Origin: Actinomycetota bacterium
GTDB taxonomy: Bacteria; Actinomycetota; Thermoleophilia; Solirubrobacterales; Solirubrobacteraceae
Reading direction: 5' to 3'
DNA length: 9,122 nucleotides
NCBI GenBank assembly: GCA_005883905.1
Contig: VAYD01000029.1
Location: 1-9,122 of the forward strand
The translations under genes and the position numbers were made by a program. The notes beneath the pieces are model-generated. The model worked only from the letters and a program-made list of their open reading frames with translations, had not been told where the DNA came from and did no database searches. Position 1 is the first letter of the stretch. Each line of letters begins with the position of its first letter. Below are positions 6,029 through 9,122 of the stretch, piece by piece.

Positions 6029-6354
6029 TTGGCGCGTTGGCGCTCGTTTTCGGCGGCGTAGGCGCTGGCTTCGTCGGGTTTGGTCGGGTACGGCGGGGTC
6101 AGATTTGCGGAGTCGGGGACGTGGTTCGGGACACGCATTGGGCGTCGTCCCGTCGTCCTCATCGTCCGAGACGCGCATCACATCCGCGGGATCTGTCTGC
6201 TCTCCGTGGGTGCCCGGTGGGAACCGGTGCCCGTCGTGGTGGGTGCGCGCAAGCGGTCGCGTGGTGCCCCCGTAGCCGCAGACAAGCGGCGAAAGTTCCG
6301 GCTGGTACATTCGTGCTCCCGCCGCGATCGGCGGCTGCTCGAGCGAGGAGGCGG
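6029..6354. other. Non-coding or decayed stretch between the tRNA fragment and the monooxygenase gene
   Basis: About 325 nt where several frames are open on both strands but none has an SD, a recognisable domain or a consistent coding pattern. The monooxygenase frame stays open back to 6025, but that part is Arg-rich and lacks family sequence. On the - strand the frame running into the tRNA fragment is low-complexity. The only clear elements are the hairpin at 6319-6334 and the SD GAGGAGG at 6345-6351. No integrase gene is visible. Confidence 0.5.
6319..6334 (+). promoter_or_regulatory. Hairpin/operator-like dyad before the monooxygenase SD
   Basis: A perfect 6-bp inverted repeat CCGCCG-CGAT-CGGCGG ends 11 nt before the SD and 20 nt before ATG 6355. 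It could be a repressor site at the promoter of the monooxygenase-peroxiredoxin operon or a leader stem. Short and GC-only, so chance is possible. Confidence 0.3.
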
Positions 6355-7593
6355 ATGGACCCGCAATCCGGTCCCCCTGAGACGTTACGTTCCGGAGGCA
6401 CCGTGCATGTCCTCGGTGCTGGACCCGTCGGTCTCCTGCTGACGGCATTGCTCCAGCCGGTGGAGGAGTTCTCGGTGCGCCTCTACGAGAAGCGATCCGA
6501 GTACACGCGTCCACGGATGGTTCGGCTCGCGGGGTACCTCGTTGCGGATTCGGTCGATGCCTACCGGGCCGACCACTTCGACGGCGAGAACGTCGACGCC
6601 GTCTTCGAGCCGGCGGAGCTCGCGGAGGGCCTCGCGTTCAGGCAGTCGATTCCCGCCGATCTGATGGCACTGCTTCGCCGGTTCGCGCAGGGGTTCGTCC
6701 CGCTGAATGCGATCGAGCGCTCCGTCAGCGATCTGATCGATGGGCGCGACTCGCATCCGGTAACGCGGACCGCGGGCGCGCTCACTGCGCAGGACGCGAT
6801 CGCGATGGTCGAGCCAGGCGATGTCCTAATCGATTGCACGGGCACCAACTCGCTCCTCCGAGACCGCCTGGTAGTCGGCGACGGCGACGGCGACCCAGGC
6901 GCGAACACGCTCAACTTCCTGTTCGAGCACGCGCTGGTCATCACGTTCCTCTACAGCCAGACGTACGCCTGCAACGAGTTCTGCAAGTACTACAAGAACG
7001 TCGAGAACCCGCACTACAAGTTCATTCCGATGGTGCACCGCGTGTCCCACGACGGAAGCGTCAGCCACGTGACGGGCATCGTCACCATCACCGCTGAAGA
7101 GTTCGAGGCGATGCCGAAGCGGTTCGACGGCGAGTGGCTTCGCGACAACGCTCCGGCGGTGGCCCAGTCGATGGACCGGTTCATCGACAAGGTCAAGCAG
7201 GAGACGAATGGCGAGGTCATCGGCGACCTCGAGATCATCCGGATACCCCTCAACCTCTACCGGGCTCGCAACGTGACGAGTCGTCAGTGGGCCACAGCCA
7301 GCCCGAGTGACCACCCGTTCGCCACCACGCCGGTGTTCCTGGCCGGCGACTCGGCCATCGGCTCTCCGTACTTTCAGTCGATCTCGCTGGGCTTCGAGTG
7401 CGCGATGTTCCTGGCGGGACTCATCGCGCAGCGTGGCGTCGCACTCGAGGACAAGCTCAATCGCTATGAGCGTTACATCTACAAGCAGTGGCTGCGCGTG
7501 TACATGCAGAGCAAGATGATCAAGAACAACAAGGACCTGTTCCAGTCCCTCGACGACCCGGTCGCGCTCCTGGGCAAGCTGCACATCTACTGA
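6355..7593 (+). CDS. FAD-dependent monooxygenase-like oxidoreductase
   Basis: This encodes 412 residues. ATG 6355 is chosen from the SD GAGGAGG (6345-6351) and because the FAD domain begins at once. Residues 17-31 (VHVLGAGPVGLLLTA) form the Rossmann dinucleotide-binding GxGxxG, followed by the acidic end of strand 2 (LYEKR, E45). Residues 157-163 (VLIDCTG) match the second nucleotide-binding segment, and FLAGDSAIGSPYF (328-340) is the GD motif contacting FAD ribityl in PHBH-type flavoprotein hydroxylases. The middle, with Tyr/Phe-rich FEHALVITFLYSQTY and KYYKNVENPHYKFIP (190-225), would form the substrate side and somewhat recalls the MICAL hydroxylase domain; a basic helical tail closes the protein. 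No membrane segment or signal peptide. It lies 11 nt upstream of the peroxiredoxin fusion, so the pair is one operon. Flavoprotein is sure; substrate is unknown and pure NAD(P)H oxidase activity is possible. Confidence 0.78.
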   Translation: MDPQSGPPETLRSGGTVHVLGAGPVGLLLTALLQPVEEFSVRLYEKRSEYTRPRMVRLAGYLVADSVDAYRADHFDGENVDAVFEPAELAEGLAFRQSIPADLMALLRRFAQGFVPLNAIERSVSDLIDGRDSHPVTRTAGALTAQDAIAMVEPGDVLIDCTGTNSLLRDRLVVGDGDGDPGANTLNFLFEHALVITFLYSQTYACNEFCKYYKNVENPHYKFIPMVHRVSHDGSVSHVTGIVTITAEEFEAMPKRFDGEWLRDNAPAVAQSMDRFIDKVKQETNGEVIGDLEIIRIPLNLYRARNVTSRQWATASPSDHPFATTPVFLAGDSAIGSPYFQSISLGFECAMFLAGLIAQRGVALEDKLNRYERYIYKQWLRVYMQSKMIKNNKDLFQSLDDPVALLGKLHIY

Positions 7594-7604
7594 AGGTGGT
7601 AACC

Positions 7605-8534
7605 GTGGCGGTCACAGTCGGTCAGCCCGTTTCCGATCACACCGTGCAGGCCTACGTCCGCGGCGAGCCGGCGCCGATCGTGTTCGATCTCTCCAGTCAC
7701 CGCGGTAGCTGGATCGTGCTGTTCTTCTACCCCGGCGACTTCACGCTCATCTGCCCGACGGAGCTCGCGGCCTTCGCGAACCTCCACGACGACTTCCTCG
7801 GCGAGGACGCAGTGCTGCTCGCGGCGAGCACGAACAGCTGCTTCAGCCACAAGGCCTGGTTCGAGACGGATCCGCGGCTCGCCGAGGTCCACTATCCGGT
7901 GATCGCCGACAGCCTCTGCGAGCTGAGCCGTTCCCTCGGCGTGCTGCAGGAAGACGGGACGGCGCACCGCGGCACCTTCATCATCGACCCGGACGGCGTG
8001 CTACTCCACATGAGCATCACCGCGCACGACGTCGGCCGAAGCGTTGACGAGGTGCTGCGGGTCCTGCGCGCGTTTCGCACTGGGGCGCTGTGCCCGGCCA
8101 ACTGGGCCCCGGGCGATGCGACCCTCACGAGCGAGGACGATTGGCTCGGAAAGGTGTTCCCGGACCTCGTCGGCCCGGAGCTTGACTCGCTCGGGGACCA
8201 AGCGCAACGGGTGTCATTCGCCGCTGGTGACATCATCGTCGCGGAGGGCGACCCCGCGGACCGCTTCTACGTCATCGCGCACGGTGAGGTCACGATCAGC
8301 CGCCGGAGCCCTGAGGGTGACGCGATGAAGCTCGCAACGCTCGGGCGGGGGCAGTTCTTCGGCGAGGTCGGGATCCTGGCCGACACGCGAAGGACGGCGA
8401 CCGTGCGCGCGGTCGGCGACGTCGAGCTGCTCGGCCTGAGCTGGCAGAAGTTCCAGGAAACGCTCGAGCGGTCGGATCTCGCGGACCGTGATTTCTCCGA
8501 GATCGCCAAGGAGCGGATCGCGTTCGCGCCGTGA
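7605..8534 (+). CDS. Peroxiredoxin (AhpC/Prx1 type) fused to a cyclic-nucleotide-binding domain
   Basis: This encodes 309 residues from GTG 7605, with SD GAAGGTGG starting one base into the preceding TGA stop. Residues 1 to about 170 are a 2-Cys peroxiredoxin: FFYPGDFTLICPTE gives peroxidatic C50 with its T47 partner (TxxC); RGTFIIDPDG is the Arg-containing core strand; GALCPANW gives resolving C163. Extra Cys are C79 and C105. It should reduce H2O2 or organic peroxides with a thiol donor. Residues of about 195-295 form a cNMP-binding domain: FAAGDIIVAEGDPADRFYVI, then the phosphate-binding cassette FFGEVGILADTRRTAT with E254 and R263, the residues that bind the ribose 2'-OH and cyclic phosphate, so binding is likely retained. 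No HTH follows, so it is not a Crp-type regulator. It is co-transcribed with the flavoprotein before it. The fusion suggests peroxidase activity governed by a cyclic nucleotide; I know no characterised example. Confidence 0.9.
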   Translation: MAVTVGQPVSDHTVQAYVRGEPAPIVFDLSSHRGSWIVLFFYPGDFTLICPTELAAFANLHDDFLGEDAVLLAASTNSCFSHKAWFETDPRLAEVHYPVIADSLCELSRSLGVLQEDGTAHRGTFIIDPDGVLLHMSITAHDVGRSVDEVLRVLRAFRTGALCPANWAPGDATLTSEDDWLGKVFPDLVGPELDSLGDQAQRVSFAAGDIIVAEGDPADRFYVIAHGEVTISRRSPEGDAMKLATLGRGQFFGEVGILADTRRTATVRAVGDVELLGLSWQKFQETLERSDLADRDFSEIAKERIAFAP

Positions 8535-8563
8535 GCGCGGCTTGCGCGCGGTCGCGCGGAGCC

Positions 8564-8804
8564 TCAGGCGGTCTGCAGGTTGCTGACCTCGGCAACCCGC
8601 TCTTCGGGTTGCCCGCTGAAGCCGCCCTCGACTGGCATGCTCGGCATCAGCACCTCGCTCACGAAGCGATCTGCCTTCCGTCGGTCCGGCCGCGTGATAG
8701 ATCTGCCCTTGCGGCAGACCACCGGCCGGATGGACCACGGCCACGGTCGCCCGGTACTGCTCCTCGGTCCCGTCAGGCCAGAAGTGGGACATTAGGTACG
8801 CCAT
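8564..8804 (-). pseudogene. Small conserved protein gene disrupted by internal deletion and frameshift
   Basis: It starts at ATG 8804 (SD GGAGGG at 8810-8815) and reads 44 good codons: MAYLMSHFWPDGTEEQYRAT, then VHPAGGLPQGQIYHAAGPTEG. After 8673 this frame turns into Arg-rich noise. One base over, 36 codons (8564-8671) read DRFVSEVLMPSMPVEGGFSG and on to NLQTA and a stop. The two halves look like the start and end of one small actinobacterial protein of about 95 residues (a ferredoxin-like/ABM-type dimeric alpha-beta barrel candidate) that normally has a strand-helix stretch of about 15 residues between TEG and RF. The span of 241 nt is not a multiple of 3, so an internal deletion with frameshift is the simplest reading. 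Function of the intact protein unknown. Confidence 0.7.
8591..8613. terminator. Perfect 9-bp hairpin at the convergent gene ends
   Basis: GGCAACCCG / CGGGTTGCC (8591-8599 and 8605-8613) with a 5-nt loop, no mismatches and no T-tract. It is 57 nt past the stop of the peroxiredoxin fusion and inside the last codons of the opposing broken gene, where it encodes part of QPEERVAEV. It may act as terminator for the + strand operon. Being in (former) coding sequence it could also be incidental. Confidence 0.4.
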
Positions 8805-8825
8805 TGCGTCCCTCCGTTTCATCGG

Positions 8826-8854
8826 GGCGATGGGAGCTTTTGGCTCCCGTCGCC
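8826..8854 (-). terminator. Terminator-like hairpin after the glutathione S-transferase gene
   Basis: A 12-bp stem with one G-T wobble (8826-8837 and 8843-8854) and a 5-nt loop, starting 5 nt past the GST stop on the - strand and ending 10 nt before the SD of the next - strand gene. No T-tract follows. Position and stem strength favour a terminator that separates the two genes. Confidence 0.6.
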
Positions 8855-8859
8855 ATGAT

Positions 8860-9122
8860 TCACGCATTCTGCGACTTCGCTTGGGCGATGAAGCCGCGCA
8901 CGTCCGCCGCGGGCTCCGAGTAGGCCTCGCCGAGGGTGGTCTCCACCGCCGTCATGTACTCCTCGGCCCAGGCCGGGAACGCGTAGTCGATCGCGCGCAG
9001 GAACTCGAGCGTCGCGGCCAGACGGATGTCGGCGATCGACGGGGCGTTACCGCCGATGAACGTCTTCCCCTCGAGGAAGAACGCGCGGTAGGCATCGAGC
9101 GGCTCGGCGAGCGCGGCCTCGG
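8860..9122 (-). CDS. Glutathione S-transferase-like protein, C-terminal domain, partial
   Basis: The last 86 residues are visible; the gene enters from the right edge, so the thioredoxin-fold N-terminal domain that binds the thiol is outside. The visible part is the all-helical GST C-terminal domain: PLDAYRAFFLEGKTFIGGNA, then the hallmark SIADIRLAATLEFLR, where the Asp of S-I-A-D is the conserved N-capping/fold residue of GSTs, then YAFPAWAEEYMTAVE and a final helix FIAQAKSQNA. Members conjugate or reduce substrates with glutathione or related thiols. Most actinobacteria use mycothiol, so the true thiol cofactor here is open. A terminator-like hairpin follows immediately. Family assignment is good, specific activity unknown. 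Confidence 0.82.
   Translation of the reverse strand, partial: EAALAEPLDAYRAFFLEGKTFIGGNAPSIADIRLAATLEFLRAIDYAFPAWAEEYMTAVETTLGEAYSEPAADVRGFIAQAKSQNA

Noticed and set aside
5644..6162. 172-residue - strand frame running through the tRNA fragment, considered as an integrase end
   Set aside because: No tyrosine-recombinase motifs (R..HxxR..Y) are present; the segment after the tRNA part is simply the translated T-arm, and there is no SD at its start.
6025..6354. N-terminal extension of the monooxygenase back to ATG 6025
   Set aside because: The start lies inside the tRNA fragment, the added 110 residues are Arg-rich noise, and a GAGGAGG SD precedes ATG 6355 where the FAD domain begins.
5988..6354. 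tRNA split by a group I intron in the anticodon loop
   Set aside because: Such introns do interrupt CAU tRNAs at this loop, but I found no 5' half (acceptor GCCGGAG, D-arm, stem GCGGA) in the next 300 nt, and no intron core. A longer intron ending beyond that is unlikely because the monooxygenase gene follows.
6883..6900. Short GGCGAC repeats in the monooxygenase gene
   Set aside because: Three copies in frame encoding Gly-Asp; too short to be more than codon repetition in a loop.
7488..7604. Longer start for the peroxiredoxin fusion inside the monooxygenase gene
   Set aside because: The added residues are the shifted reading of the monooxygenase C-terminus; the GTG at 7605 has an SD and begins right before the peroxiredoxin fold.
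8214..8867. 217-residue - strand frame covering the end of the peroxiredoxin fusion
   Set aside because: Only its first part from 8804 is real protein; after the frameshift it is a shadow of the convergent gene.

Overview
This is a GC-rich window with strong Shine-Dalgarno (SD) sequences, some GTG starts, GC-rich hairpins without T-tracts and closely packed genes. Together with the families present (S53 peptidase, DUF2252, DUF1269, YbdK-type GCS2 ligase, Prx1-type peroxiredoxin fused to a cyclic-nucleotide-binding domain) it suggests an actinobacterium, possibly of the Thermoleophilia/Solirubrobacterales type. The lineage is an inference from style and family content; no marker gene is present.

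Left part (1-3300, + strand): the C-terminal end of a sedolisin-type (S53) serine peptidase; a small unrecognised membrane protein; a DUF2252 protein with a lysine-rich insert, preceded by a leader with two perfect hairpins, one touching its SD; a short remnant of an HD-domain hydrolase; and a DUF1269 glycine-rich membrane-associated protein. A strong hairpin at 3257-3297 closes this block.

Middle part (3433-5712, - strand): an apparent operon read right to left. It holds a 22-codon hydrophobic mini-ORF, a GCS2/YbdK-type carboxylate-amine (glutamate-cysteine-like) ligase whose GTG start overlaps the mini-ORF stop, and a class II glutamine amidotransferase (N-terminal Cys nucleophile) overlapping the ligase 3' end by 80 nt. 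Ligase plus Ntn amidohydrolase recalls the EgtA/EgtC pair of ergothioneine synthesis, but no EgtB or EgtD is visible here.

At 5988-6028 lies an isolated 3' half of a CAU-anticodon tRNA (positions 33 to 73 exactly, - strand) with no 5' half beside it. This is the usual footprint of tyrosine-integrase insertion into a tRNA gene. If it is an att site, the DNA to its right would be the inserted element.

Right part (6029-9122): a two-gene + strand operon encoding an FAD-dependent monooxygenase-like protein and, 11 nt later, a peroxiredoxin fused to a cyclic-nucleotide-binding domain. This is the most novel-looking unit of the window, a possible cNMP-controlled redox pair. On the - strand follow a small gene broken by an internal deletion and frameshift, and the C-terminal domain of a glutathione S-transferase running off the window.
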